A model generated the notes under the pieces. That model saw only the letters and a list, made by a program, of their open reading frames with translations, searched no databases and had not been told where the DNA came from. From the NCBI RefSeq assembly GCF_963666525.1, contig NZ_OY762905.1, forward strand, positions 4,071,501 through 4,135,500: a DNA stretch of 64,000 nt, given 5' to 3'. Source of the DNA: an uncultured Cohaesibacter sp. (lineage in GTDB: Bacteria > Pseudomonadota > Alphaproteobacteria > Rhizobiales > Cohaesibacteraceae). Each line of letters opens with the position of its first letter. Positions within the stretch are counted from its first letter, which is position 1. The translations under genes were made by a program, and so were the position numbers. Positions 27,133 to 38,490 of this stretch are shown here, piece after piece.

Positions 27133-28293
27133 ATGGTTTTCAGAAAGAAATCAGCATCCATTCGCAAAGCGATGGAAGTCTGCAAGGCGGTCGCAAATGG
27201 TGATTTCTCCGTGCGTATCACCAATATTCACGACAAGGGCGAGTTGGGTCAGTTGATGCATTCCATCAACGACATGATCGACCGCTCCGACGCCTATATC
27301 CGCGAGTCCAAGGCCTGTCTCGATTATGTCGCCCGCAACCAGCATTTTCGCCTGATCGCGGAAAAGGGTATGGTTGGCGACTTCAAACAGGCGGCCGAGA
27401 GCATCAACCGTGCCACATGGAAGATCAAGCAGCGCCATGATCGCTTTGACGAGATGGGCACGAAGTTCGAGCATCAGCTTGAGGATATCGTGTCCAACAT
27501 GACGGACATGATCGCCAATTTGCGGAATGCCTCACAAAAGGTGTCCACCGCCTCCCACGGGGCGCAAGAACAGTCCCTGCTGGTTGCTGCCGGAGCAGAA
27601 CAGGCCTCAGCCAACATGCAGTCGGTTTCCGAAGCGGTAGAGCAGCTGACCGAGTCCATCGCGGAAATCAATACTCAGGTGGTCAACAGCAGCAGCATCG
27701 CCCGTATGTCGGTTGAAAAATCCCACGACATGAGTGGTGAAATCTCCAGTCTGGCGACGGCATCCCAGCAGATCAGTGAAGTGGTTTCGCTCATTTCCGA
27801 TATTGCTGCCCAAACGAATCTGTTGGCTCTTAACGCCACCATCGAGGCTGCGCGTGCCGGAGAGGCGGGCAAGGGCTTTGCCATCGTGGCGCAGGAAGTC
27901 AAGAACCTGTCGGCCCAAACCGCAGAGGCAACCGAACAGATCAGCGGTCAGATCAACGGTTTGCAGCAGGCAACCGATCGGGCCGTGAAGGCCAATGACG
28001 AAATATCGAACACAATCGAAAAGGTCAGCGAGATCTCGGCAGCCATTGCCGCCGCTGTGGAAGAGCAGAGTGCAGCCACCCAAGAGATCTCCTCCAACAT
28101 CGAGGAAGCTGCTGTCGGCACCAAGGATGTGAGCCAGGGTGTTGCCGAAGTGAACGAAGCAACATCCGTGACCGAGAGCACCGCCAAGGAAGTGATGCTG
28201 GTTTCCGAGAAGCTCGGCCATCAGGAAGGAAGCCTGGTCGATCTGCGTCAGGAACTGGTCAAGTTCCTTCTTGAAGTGCGCAAGGTGGGCTGA
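27133..28293 (+). CDS. Soluble methyl-accepting chemotaxis protein
   Basis: The start is the ATG at 27133 behind GGGGGAGA (386 residues), not the GTG seven codons upstream that contains the ribosome site. The N-terminus is a HAMP-like segment (about 10-65) with [19 protein letters not shown]. No transmembrane helix precedes it. The C-terminal signalling domain has the conserved hairpin tip ([20 protein letters not shown], then [15 protein letters not shown]). It should signal through CheW/CheA from the cytoplasm. Its sensory input may be the PAS protein encoded just upstream. Confidence 0.93.
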   Translation: MVFRKKSASIRKAMEVCKAVANGDFSVRITNIHDKGELGQLMHSINDMIDRSDAYIRESKACLDYVARNQHFRLIAEKGMVGDFKQAAESINRATWKIKQRHDRFDEMGTKFEHQLEDIVSNMTDMIANLRNASQKVSTASHGAQEQSLLVAAGAEQASANMQSVSEAVEQLTESIAEINTQVVNSSSIARMSVEKSHDMSGEISSLATASQQISEVVSLISDIAAQTNLLALNATIEAARAGEAGKGFAIVAQEVKNLSAQTAEATEQISGQINGLQQATDRAVKANDEISNTIEKVSEISAAIAAAVEEQSAATQEISSNIEEAAVGTKDVSQGVAEVNEATSVTESTAKEVMLVSEKLGHQEGSLVDLRQELVKFLLEVRKVG

Positions 28294-28365
28294 GGCCAAT
28301 TGGCGGATGCCCGGACCTTCGGATCAAATTCAATGACTGTCTCTCCCAAGACTGTCGCGATGAAG

Positions 28366-28394
28366 AAAAGGCGGCTCTGTTCGAGAGCCGCCTT
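28366..28394. terminator. Bidirectional terminator between chemoreceptor and pgm genes
   Basis: AAGGCGGCTCT and AGAGCCGCCTT form a perfect 11-bp stem with a 5-nt loop. The T-rich tail is better on the minus strand (TTTTCTTC), so it mainly serves pgm, but it separates two convergent genes. Confidence 0.85.
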
Positions 28395-28433
28395 CCGCGT
28401 ATCTGGGGTATTTTTCAAGTCCTGAGGCGTTGA

Positions 28434-30587
<2,154 letters not shown>

Positions 30588-31481
30588 TCACACGCGCGCA
30601 CGACGGCTGTTGAGCAGAATGCCCAGCGCAATGAAGGCAATGCCCATCAGGTGGTAGCCTTCCAGTCGCTCGCCCAGAAAGAAGAAAGCAAGGAAAGCCA
30701 CCCAGACCGGCATCAGGTGAATAGTGACGCCCGCCTTGGACGGTCCGATGAGGCCAACCCCCTTGTTCCAGCTGAAATAGGCCAGCAGCGAGGCGATGAA
30801 TGTCACATAGACGATGGCGGCCAGATTCGTCGGTGTCAGGGTCACTGCCTGATAGGTGAGGGTTTCCCAAATATAGAGGGGCAGCAGGATCAGAGCCCCG
30901 AGACCGGTGATGACCATCAGCATGACAAGCGGGTCAAGCGTCACCGGGCGCATTTTGACCGTGATGGAGTAGAGTGCCCAGACAATGGCTGCCCCGACCA
31001 TCCAGATGTCGCCGCCAGTGAACTTGAGATGGAACAGGGTTCTGACATCGCCCGCCGTGATCACCACCACCACGCCGAAGAAGGAAACCAGAATGCCCGC
31101 GATCTGGGCGAGGCCGAGCTTTTCCTTGAGAATGAACACCGACAACAGCGCCATGATGGCCGGGCAGGTTGCCAGAATGAGGGTGGAGTTGATGGCCGTG
31201 GTGCTGTGCAGGGCCTGATATTGCAGGGGGTTGAATGCGGCGATCCCCGTAGCCGACATGGCCAACAGAAGCTTCCAGTGCTTGCGGATCACCGGCCAGT
31301 TGGCTTTGAGCCGCGGAGCGGTGATGACCAGCAGGATGAGACAGCAGAAAAACCAGCGCCAGAAGGAAAGGCCGAGCGGCGGCAGATCACCGCGAACGGC
31401 CCGACCGATCACCACATTGCCACCCCAGCAAAGAGTGGCCAGAGCGAGCAGAACATAGGCGACAGCAGTATTGTTTTTCAT
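30588..31481 (-). CDS. DMT-superfamily (EamA) transporter
   Basis: This 297-residue protein has about ten hydrophobic helices arranged as two EamA repeats. It starts AYVLLALATLCWGGNVVIGRA, the usual family opening (read as AYVLLALATLCWGGNVV plus IGRA). The second repeat is at about 150-285 and ends in GERLEGYHLMGIAFIALG. Such proteins export metabolites or amino acids. It is divergent from the DJ-1/PfpI gene, 134 bp apart; the substrate is unknown. Confidence 0.9.
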   Translation of the reverse strand: MKNNTAVAYVLLALATLCWGGNVVIGRAVRGDLPPLGLSFWRWFFCCLILLVITAPRLKANWPVIRKHWKLLLAMSATGIAAFNPLQYQALHSTTAINSTLILATCPAIMALLSVFILKEKLGLAQIAGILVSFFGVVVVITAGDVRTLFHLKFTGGDIWMVGAAIVWALYSITVKMRPVTLDPLVMLMVITGLGALILLPLYIWETLTYQAVTLTPTNLAAIVYVTFIASLLAYFSWNKGVGLIGPSKAGVTIHLMPVWVAFLAFFFLGERLEGYHLMGIAFIALGILLNSRRARV

Positions 31482-31615
31482 AATATCGGCTTTACGGGAA
31501 GGAGATTGGTAAGGAATGCCAGTTCATGGCATAATTTTCTGTCTCTTGAAAGAAGGAATCTCTCTATACTGGTTGGCAAAAGTCAAAAACAACAGCAAGT
31601 CGTGGAGCCGAGCCA

Positions 31616-32230
31616 ATGAGCAAGTCAATTGGGATCCTTATATTTGACGATGTCGAAGAGCTGGATTTCGTTGGGCCATGGGAAGTCTTTACCATGGCCA
31701 ACATGGCCGCCGAAAAAATGCATCTGTCCGCCGCCTTCGAGATGTCCCTGATTGCGCCGAGCATGGAGCCGGTGCGGTGTGCCAAGGGAATGCGTGTGCT
31801 GCCGGACAAGGTGATGGCCGAGGTGGCTCGTCAGGATGTGATACTTGTGCCCGGCGGGATGGGGACCCGCCGAGAGGTGAACAATCCGGAAATGCTCGAA
31901 TGGATCTCGATTGTTGGCGGTCGGGCTGACTGGATCACCAGCGTCTGTACCGGATCGCTGCTGCTGACGGCGGCCGGTTTGACCCGCGGCAAGAAGATCA
32001 CAACCCATCATGGCGCCGTCGATCTGTTGCGCAATCGTCCCGAGGCGCCCGATGTCCGACCCGAATATCGCTATATCCGCGATGGCAATCTGGTGACCAG
32101 CGCCGGCGTGTCAGCCGGAATCGACATGAGCCTGTGGCTGGTTGGTGAATGGCACGGCGCCGATTTTGCCCGTGCCGTGCAGAAGGCCATGCAATATGAC
32201 CCGATGCCGCCTTATGGCGCGCTGACCTGA
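31616..32230 (+). CDS. DJ-1/PfpI family protein
   Basis: This 204-residue protein has a class I glutamine amidotransferase-like fold. The nucleophile elbow is SVCTGSLLL, with the active-site His region ITTHHGAVDLL and an acidic residue in the early DDVEELDFVGPWEVF. The pattern is close to the isonitrile hydratase (InhA) and AraC-associated PfpI group. The exact reaction is not certain. Its last 19 bp overlap the end of the convergent MATE gene. Confidence 0.88.
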   Translation: MSKSIGILIFDDVEELDFVGPWEVFTMANMAAEKMHLSAAFEMSLIAPSMEPVRCAKGMRVLPDKVMAEVARQDVILVPGGMGTRREVNNPEMLEWISIVGGRADWITSVCTGSLLLTAAGLTRGKKITTHHGAVDLLRNRPEAPDVRPEYRYIRDGNLVTSAGVSAGIDMSLWLVGEWHGADFARAVQKAMQYDPMPPYGALT

Positions 32231-33612
32231 GCGCGCATAAGCCTTCTCAGGCGCAGCCACATGATGGCTAGCCGCAGCATTTCCTCCAGAATGAGGATGC
32301 CATAGGCAATATAGAGCGACAGCTCGAAGACATGGGTGACAATCATCAGCAGTGGGACGCCAAAGCCCCATTGCAGCCCCACCTGCACCCAGAACACCCA
32401 TTTAGGCCGGTCTGTGGCCCTCAGAATGGCCCCGATGGTAACCGATACCGTGCGGACCAGTACCAGCACCCCGCCGTAGGGAATGAGCAGCAGAAAATTG
32501 ATCCGTACCCAGTCCGATATGTGCCAGGAGAGCGCGTCGGCAACGAGTGTCACCCCGACAAACAGCAACGCAAGGCGTGGTGCCAGATAGCGTAGTGCCC
32601 GCATGACGGACCGGATGGCCTGCCGCAAGGTTTCGCTGCCTGGCTCCAGGTCGGCACAGGTGAGGGTGGCCGACATGGCAACCGATCGGCCCAGAACGTT
32701 GGCAACCGACAGCCACGGAGTCATCAGGGCCAGCGCCGCAAAGGTCAGATAGGGCTGTTGGGCAAACAGCAGCTGGTAGGCCTGCGCACCGACAATCAGC
32801 GCCGCCACATTGAGGGTTACCGGCAGCAACACATGACGCGGCAGAAGCGGCTCCTCGCCCTGTCCCTCATGGCCCGGAGAGGTGGTTGCGGAGGGGGCTC
32901 GCCCGGATGGTTGTGGCACGGGCAGGGCATAAGCCGCCCGCATGTCGCCAGCCAGCAGCACGACCAGATAGACGAGCCGGGCGCTCTGACTGATGAGCGT
33001 TGCGATGGCTGCCCCCTTGATGCCCAGTTCCGGTGCGCCGAACCAGCCATAGATCAACAATGCATTGAGAATGATATTGAGCGGCAGCTCGATGGCAAAG
33101 CCCTTCAGCTCGCGTGGTGCCTGTCGCTTGACGTCGAAGTTGATGGTCAGCAGATAGGCGGCAAAGCCGAGTGGCGGTGCATAGACCATCAGCTCCAGAT
33201 AGCGCTTGGCGGCAAAGCCGATGCCCGAGGTCGTGGCAAGCCGGTCGACGAGGAAATTGATGTTGAAGCGGAACAGCAGGACGAGGATGATGCTCATCCC
33301 AAGACCCAGAGCCAGCATACCCAGCAGACGGCGATAAAACAGGCGCATGTCTCCCGCACCAAAGGCGCGAGTCAGAAGGATCTGTGCGCCCGAGCCCAGC
33401 CCGAACAGCAGCGCCATGAAAACCCCGTAAAGCCCGGCGCAAAGCCCCAGTCCGGCCAGTGTTTCATCTCCGATCGGGCCCACCATGTTGGCATCGATCA
33501 GGATGGCCGAGGTGGAAAACAGTCCGGACAGAGAAAGAAATCCTGCAAGTTTCAGGATGGACGGTGTCTCTCTTTCGAGCAGGACCGGCTTTGGCAATGG
33601 GCTGTCTGGCAC
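32212..33612 (-). CDS. MATE-family multidrug efflux transporter
   Basis: This 466-residue membrane protein has about twelve hydrophobic helices in two halves, joined by a hydrophilic Pro/Ser-rich loop (about residues 230-260). The first half has ILIDANMVGPIGDETLAGLG, the usual MATE opening. It should export cationic compounds using a Na+ or H+ gradient. The start is a GTG without a clear ribosome site, so the first codon is uncertain. The convergent DJ-1/PfpI gene overlaps its end by 19 bp. Confidence 0.87.
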   Translation of the reverse strand: MPDSPLPKPVLLERETPSILKLAGFLSLSGLFSTSAILIDANMVGPIGDETLAGLGLCAGLYGVFMALLFGLGSGAQILLTRAFGAGDMRLFYRRLLGMLALGLGMSIILVLLFRFNINFLVDRLATTSGIGFAAKRYLELMVYAPPLGFAAYLLTINFDVKRQAPRELKGFAIELPLNIILNALLIYGWFGAPELGIKGAAIATLISQSARLVYLVVLLAGDMRAAYALPVPQPSGRAPSATTSPGHEGQGEEPLLPRHVLLPVTLNVAALIVGAQAYQLLFAQQPYLTFAALALMTPWLSVANVLGRSVAMSATLTCADLEPGSETLRQAIRSVMRALRYLAPRLALLFVGVTLVADALSWHISDWVRINFLLLIPYGGVLVLVRTVSVTIGAILRATDRPKWVFWVQVGLQWGFGVPLLMIVTHVFELSLYIAYGILILEEMLRLAIMWLRLRRLMRAQVSAP

Positions 33613-33720
33613 GGGGATAATGGGATCTTCTATTTGCGAATGGTTTGCGTTGCCCGGACATTAGGCTAAATTGGTCGCAAAGCCAATCCGGAACCTTGTA
33701 GCCCGAAAGATCGTCATCCC

Positions 33721-33912
33721 GTGTCCGACCTCGTTATTTCCAATCCCTACGTGGGGATCGCCATTCTTGTTGTCTTTGTTCTGTCCGGCAAAGTGTTTCG
33801 TGACAACTGGAAACAGAAGGGCGAGACATGGAAGCGAAATTGCTGGCTTTCCGGCATCGTGGCCACCCTCTGCTTTCTGGCCATGGCCTTCATTCCCTTC
33901 ATGCCGCACTGA
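33721..33912 (+). CDS. Small two-helix membrane protein, unknown function
   Basis: This 63-residue frame starts at a GTG. It encodes two hydrophobic segments (about 9-24 and 42-60) joined by a charged loop (FRDNWKQKGETWKRN). The hydrophobicity pattern looks like a real small membrane protein. It is divergent from the MATE gene, and no homologue is recognised. A 108-codon frame overlaps it but looks like a shadow. Confidence 0.55.
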   Translation: MSDLVISNPYVGIAILVVFVLSGKVFRDNWKQKGETWKRNCWLSGIVATLCFLAMAFIPFMPH

Positions 33913-34240
33913 CCTGTGTGTTGCCTTGGCCGCTGTTGGCCAGAAGCCTCTGATCGAATGGGCGGCTGATCGCTCATGCAAACCGACTCTGCCCTGATGG
34001 ATCCGCTGCGGTTGCTGTGGAAAGGGGATGTCTTGAGGTGAGAGACGGAAAAGAGCAGAACGGCACGTGGGCCGTTCTGCTTGCAGGTAGGTTATGTCAA
34101 ACGAACCTGACTTGCTTGTAACAGCAAGATCTTTCCAAAAGGTGCCATGGTCCCCGTAGATGAGCTCTCGGCACCCGGTATTCGATCCCTGCCAACACGG
34201 TCAGGATGACGCCGTGGAGATCGGGCAGGGCGAAGATGGC
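33913..34240. other. Intergenic region downstream of nqrM
   Basis: No gene is supported in these 328 bp. The only clear element is the hairpin at 34054-34081. Confidence 0.5.
34054..34081 (-). terminator. Likely terminator of the apbE-nqrM transcript
   Basis: AGCAGAACGGC and GCCGTTCTGCT form a perfect 11-bp stem with a 6-nt loop. On the minus strand CTTTTCC follows. It lies 160 bp past the nqrM stop. Confidence 0.65.
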
Positions 34241-34501
34241 CTATTCGGCAGCGTTCATCGCGGCTTCCCGCTCGGCTTTCTCACGTGCTGCCTTCTTGCG
34301 TGGGCATTCCCCGTTGAGGCGTTCCTTGAGGGGGCTGTTCTTGTCAACCGGCGAGCCACAGATCAGGCAATGGTCGGCGTCGGAAATGGCATTGAGCCCG
34401 CCACAGGATCCCGCGATCGGTTTGCGCTTGAACATGACGCCGATGGACATGCCGACAACGACGATCAGAAAAGCTGCGAATACAATAACATAGGTTGCCA
34501 T
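34241..34501 (-). CDS. nqrM: Na+-NQR maturation protein NqrM
   Basis: This 86-residue protein starts at the ATG at 34501 behind GGAGG. It has one N-terminal transmembrane helix (TYVIVFAAFLIVVVGMSIGV) followed by the NqrM signature: RKPIAGSCGGLN and a late CLICGSP Cys pair. NqrM is needed in Vibrio to insert iron into the membrane Cys4 site of NqrD/NqrE. It follows apbE by 52 bp on the same strand, and both face the nqrA-F operon. The basic, Ala/Glu-rich tail is ordinary. Confidence 0.9.
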   Translation of the reverse strand: MATYVIVFAAFLIVVVGMSIGVMFKRKPIAGSCGGLNAISDADHCLICGSPVDKNSPLKERLNGECPRKKAAREKAEREAAMNAAE

Positions 34502-34553
34502 CTTTAAAACCTCCATGCTGACTTTGGCACCGTCTGTGCCTGACAGCCATTGA

Positions 34554-35594
34554 TTATTTTTCAGCCGCCATCAGAGCATCAAAGGCTTTGCTGCTAGATG
34601 TGACAAATCCGCTTTCCTCGCGGCGAATGAAATAGGCAGGAATGTCCAGCTTGTCCGCCAGAGCCCGTCCCTCTTTTTCGCCCAGCACGAGAAGTGCGGT
34701 TGCCCAGCCATCGGCGCGCATGCCATTTGGCGCCAGCACCGTGACCGAAGCGAGATTGTGCGTGACCGGCTTGCCGGTCGTGGGATCGATGATGTGAGAC
34801 ATCCGCTGTCCCGCATCATTGAAGTAGAAGTTGCGGTAATCTCCAGATGTTGCGATACCCATATCGCGCACCGGAAGAACCAGTTGAACCGAGCGTCCGG
34901 CCTCATCTGGCTTTTCAACGCCGATCTGCCACGGCTGGCCCATTTCATTCAGGCCATGCACCATGAGGTCGCCGCCTATCTCTACGAGATAATTCGTAAT
35001 GCCGTGCTTCGCAAGGGTACGGCTGATCAAATCTGCACTATATCCCTTTGCAATGGCACCCAGAGTGATGGTGACGCCTGGTTTGTTCTTGCGCACCATC
35101 GGCGGATTGTCCTTGACCTCGAGCAATTCGGTCTGGCCCACATTGGCCATGGCTTCGGCGACCTGCTCCGCAGTCGGCGGGTTCTTGTTGTCGGCCGGGC
35201 CAAATCCCCAGAGGTCGACAAGGGGGGAAACGGTGATATCGAATCGGCCACCACTCAGCTTGTGAATGGTCTGCGCTTCGGCCAGAACTTCGTGAAACCT
35301 GTCAGAAGTGCTTAACCAGCTAGTTGAAGAGCTGTGGTTAAAGATGGAGATTTCCGACTCATCTTTCCAGTTCGACAGAGCCTCGTTGGCCTCATCAAGC
35401 GTTTTCTTGATGTCATTATAGAGAGTCTCGTCATCCACCTTGCCGCGCACATTGAGCGCCTTGATGGTGTAGCTGGTGCCCATCGTGTTGCCACGGAGCT
35501 GATATTCGTCACTTTTCTTGGAAGGAAGAAGGTCACATCCGGCAAGAGCGAACAGACCGATAGCGAGCAGGGCGAGCCTGAAGAGCGAACGCAA
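34554..35594 (-). CDS. apbE: FAD:protein FMN transferase, lipoprotein (ApbE)
   Basis: This 346-residue protein starts at a TTG behind GAGG. A lipoprotein signal ends in LAGC (Cys20), placing it on the periplasmic face. The ApbE motifs are GNTMGTSYTI, FDITVSPLVDLWGFG, LGAIAKGYSADL, EIGGDLMVHG and the late metal-binding SHIIDPTTGKPV. It attaches FMN through a phosphodiester bond to Thr in NqrB and NqrC, both of which keep the target Thr in this operon. It is divergent from nqrA and co-directional with nqrM. Confidence 0.94.
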   Translation of the reverse strand: MRSLFRLALLAIGLFALAGCDLLPSKKSDEYQLRGNTMGTSYTIKALNVRGKVDDETLYNDIKKTLDEANEALSNWKDESEISIFNHSSSTSWLSTSDRFHEVLAEAQTIHKLSGGRFDITVSPLVDLWGFGPADNKNPPTAEQVAEAMANVGQTELLEVKDNPPMVRKNKPGVTITLGAIAKGYSADLISRTLAKHGITNYLVEIGGDLMVHGLNEMGQPWQIGVEKPDEAGRSVQLVLPVRDMGIATSGDYRNFYFNDAGQRMSHIIDPTTGKPVTHNLASVTVLAPNGMRADGWATALLVLGEKEGRALADKLDIPAYFIRREESGFVTSSSKAFDALMAAEK

Positions 35595-35928
35595 TGGAAA
35601 ACCTCAATGCTGTTTCGACCGAGTACAGCCTTGAAAGGGGCTGAACATAAATATACCGCCCAAAAAGGAGGCATGTCGCGTTAGTTGGTCCCTTCTTTGA
35701 CAGAAGTCAAGGTCTTTTTGATCAGTTTGCAGGATGAGAGGGTGGGCTAACGGGGGAAATTTATTTCATTTTATCCATTCAAATTGCTACCAATGGCAAA
35801 AGCCATCCATCTGGGTGCAAATTGACTTGAATTGTTTGATTTCCATCGTTAGCAAGAGGGGGGTTGTTAGGACAACACCGTACATTGGCGCGAGGGGCGC
35901 CGTAAAACTCATTCAGTCAAGGTATGCT
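35595..35928. promoter_or_regulatory. Divergent promoter region of apbE-nqrM and nqrA-F
   Basis: These 334 bp separate the accessory genes from nqrA. TTGACT at 35823 could be a -35 element, but no good -10 follows at 17 bp. Small hairpins ATGGC-AAAA-GCCAT (about 35794-35807) and GTTGT-TAGG-ACAAC are present. An in-frame extension of nqrA to 35734 has no family sequence and I treat it as leader. Confidence 0.45.
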
Positions 35929-37278
35929 ATGAAGCTAAAAAAAGGATTGGATCTGCCGATAACAGGCGCTCCTGTCCAGACCATTCATGAGGGGCCAAAG
36001 ATAACCAAGGTGGCTGTGAATGGTCGGGACTTCATCGGCCTGAAGCCCAAGATGCTGGTTGCGGAAGGGGACAAGGTCAAGAAGGGTCAACCTCTCTTCT
36101 TGCACAAAGCTTCCGAAGAAGTGCTCTATGTGGCTCCAGGTGGCGGGACCGTTTCGGCGATCAATCGCGGGGCACGCCGTGTGCTCGAGACCATCGTGAT
36201 CGCGCTGGATGAGGTGGAAGAAGAAATCACCTTTGAGTCGACACCTGCAGAACAGCTCAGCGCCCTCCCGCGCGAGAATGTCCAGAAGCGGCTCTATGAA
36301 AGTGGTCAGTGGACCTATCTCAAGACAAGGCCTTATTCTTATGTGCCTTTGCAGGGTACCGTCCCTCATTCCATCTTTGTCACCGCGATGGACACCAACC
36401 CGCTCGCTGCCGATCCCGCCGTTATCATCGGTGAGAACGCTGCAGGGTTCAGCGCTGGTGTCGATGTGCTTTCCAATCTGACAGACGGCCACGTATTCGT
36501 CTGCCATTCGCCGGACGCAAAGATGCCCGGTGTCACGACCGAGAAGGCGGTTTTCGAAACCTTCTCCGGTCCGCATCCTGCCGGTCTGGCAGGGACACAC
36601 ATCCATTTTCTCGATCCCGTAACCGCAGGAAAGACCGTCTGGTCCATCAACTATGCGGATGTGATTGCCATCGGCAACCTCTTCCTGACGGGCAAGATCG
36701 ATACGGATCGCACGATTGCCATCTGTGGTCCGCTGGCAACCAAGCCGCGTCTGGTCAAGACTCGCGTCGGGGCCTCCACGGATGAACTGACCGCCGGTGA
36801 AATCGAAATCGGTATCGACTGTCGTGTCGTTTCCGGGTCCGTTCTCTCCGGCAAGACGACTGAAGGCACATTTGCCTATCTGACCCGTTCTGCCACGCAG
36901 CTGACCCTGATGGAAGAAGACACCAAACAGCGCGTTCTTGGTTGGGGCTATCCTTCCATGAACTACTGGTCCTTCACCAACGTTCATCTGTCTGCCCTGT
37001 TCGGCGCCGGCAAGAAATTTGCTTTCGGCACCAACCTGCGCGGTGGCCGTCGTGCCATGGTGCCGTTTGGCAGCTATGAAGGCGTGGTTCCTCTGGATGT
37101 GTTGCCGACCCAGTTGCTCAAGGCATTGCTGACGCTGGACACCGATCTGGCACAGAAACTGGGCGCTCTGGAACTGGATGAAGAAGATCTGGCACTCTGC
37201 ACCTTCATCTGTCACTCGAAATATGAGTATGGCGAAGCGCTGCGAGCCAACCTCGTCAAAATCGAAAAAGAGGGCTAA
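35929..37278 (+). CDS. nqrA: Na+-translocating NADH:quinone reductase subunit A
   Basis: This 449-residue subunit starts at the ATG at 35929 (AAGG 7 nt upstream). The N-terminus MKLKKGLDLPITG and the segment GRDFIGLKPKMLVAEGD are characteristic of NqrA. It has no transmembrane helix and is a peripheral cytoplasmic subunit linked to quinone binding. It is first of six nqr genes on the same strand, in the canonical order A-B-C-D-E-F. Confidence 0.96.
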   Translation: MKLKKGLDLPITGAPVQTIHEGPKITKVAVNGRDFIGLKPKMLVAEGDKVKKGQPLFLHKASEEVLYVAPGGGTVSAINRGARRVLETIVIALDEVEEEITFESTPAEQLSALPRENVQKRLYESGQWTYLKTRPYSYVPLQGTVPHSIFVTAMDTNPLAADPAVIIGENAAGFSAGVDVLSNLTDGHVFVCHSPDAKMPGVTTEKAVFETFSGPHPAGLAGTHIHFLDPVTAGKTVWSINYADVIAIGNLFLTGKIDTDRTIAICGPLATKPRLVKTRVGASTDELTAGEIEIGIDCRVVSGSVLSGKTTEGTFAYLTRSATQLTLMEEDTKQRVLGWGYPSMNYWSFTNVHLSALFGAGKKFAFGTNLRGGRRAMVPFGSYEGVVPLDVLPTQLLKALLTLDTDLAQKLGALELDEEDLALCTFICHSKYEYGEALRANLVKIEKEG

Positions 37279-37281
37279 GCC

Positions 37282-38490
37282 TTGGGTCTGCGCAATTTCT
37301 TCGACAGCATTGAGCCGCATTTCCATAAAGGCGGTAAGCTGCATCGGTATTTCGCCCTTTACGAAATGGTGGAATCCTTCATCTATACGCCAAGGATGGT
37401 GACCCGTGCCGCGCCTCACGCGCGTGACGACATCGACCTGAAGCGTGTCATGTCCTATGTGGTGATCGCCACATTCCCCTGTGTTCTGATGGCTCTTTAC
37501 AATACCGGCTATCAGACCAACTCTGCCATTGCCAGCATGGGCTTGTCCGAGGTCGCCGGATGGCGCGCCTGGGTGATCAACCTGCTTGGTATCGGCTTTG
37601 ATCCGAACAGCATCTTCGCCAATCTGGTGCATGGTCTGCTCTACTTCCTGCCGATCTACATCTTCACGCTGGCCGCAGGCGGCATCGTGGAAGTGATCTT
37701 CGCCATCGTGCGCGGGCATGAGATCAACGAAGGCTTCTTCGTGACCTCCATGCTCTATGCCCTGATTGTTCCTGCCTCCACCCCGCTCTGGATGGTCTCT
37801 ATCGGCATCATCTTCGGCGTTCTTATGGGCAAGGAAGTCTTCGGCGGCACCGGCAAGAACTTCCTCAACCCCGCTCTGGTTGGTCGTGCCTTCCTCTACT
37901 TCGCCTATCCGGCAGCCATGTCCGGTGATGCGATCTGGACCCCGGTTGACGGCTTCACCGGCGCTACCGCGCTGGGTGCTGCTGCTCTGCACGGAACACA
38001 GGCACTGAACGACATGGGCCTGACCTGGTGGGATGCCTTCTTTGGCATCATGCAGGGTTCCATGGGTGAAACGTCGGCTCTGGCCTGCCTCATCGGCGGC
38101 GTCGTTCTGGTCTATACTCGCATCGCCAACTGGCGTCTGATCGCTGGCTGTGTTGCCGGTACTGTCGTTTTCTCGGCAATGTTCAACCTGATCGGCTCTG
38201 ACACCAACCCGATGTTTGCCATGCCTTTCTGGTGGCACATGGTGCTTGGTGGCTGGGCATTCGGTCTGGTCTTCATGGTCACGGAACCCGTTTCTGCTGC
38301 CCAGACCAACCCGGGTCGTTTCTGGTACGGTTTCCTGATCGGCTTCATGGTCATCATGATCCGCGTGGTAAACCCGGCTTTCCCGGAAGGCATGATGCTC
38401 GCGATCCTGTTCGGCAACATCTTTGCGCCGCTCATCGACTTCTTCGTCGTGCGCGCCAACATCAAGCGGAGGGCTGCTCGCAATGCCTGA
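37282..38490 (+). CDS. nqrB: Na+-translocating NADH:quinone reductase subunit B
   Basis: This 402-residue subunit starts at a TTG with GAGGG upstream, 3 bp after nqrA. About ten transmembrane helices form part of the Na+ channel. The covalent FMN site is in GFTGATALG (Thr229). Riboflavin and a second quinone site are also expected from the family. It is typical in length (about 400-415). Confidence 0.96.
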   Translation: MGLRNFFDSIEPHFHKGGKLHRYFALYEMVESFIYTPRMVTRAAPHARDDIDLKRVMSYVVIATFPCVLMALYNTGYQTNSAIASMGLSEVAGWRAWVINLLGIGFDPNSIFANLVHGLLYFLPIYIFTLAAGGIVEVIFAIVRGHEINEGFFVTSMLYALIVPASTPLWMVSIGIIFGVLMGKEVFGGTGKNFLNPALVGRAFLYFAYPAAMSGDAIWTPVDGFTGATALGAAALHGTQALNDMGLTWWDAFFGIMQGSMGETSALACLIGGVVLVYTRIANWRLIAGCVAGTVVFSAMFNLIGSDTNPMFAMPFWWHMVLGGWAFGLVFMVTEPVSAAQTNPGRFWYGFLIGFMVIMIRVVNPAFPEGMMLAILFGNIFAPLIDFFVVRANIKRRAARNA

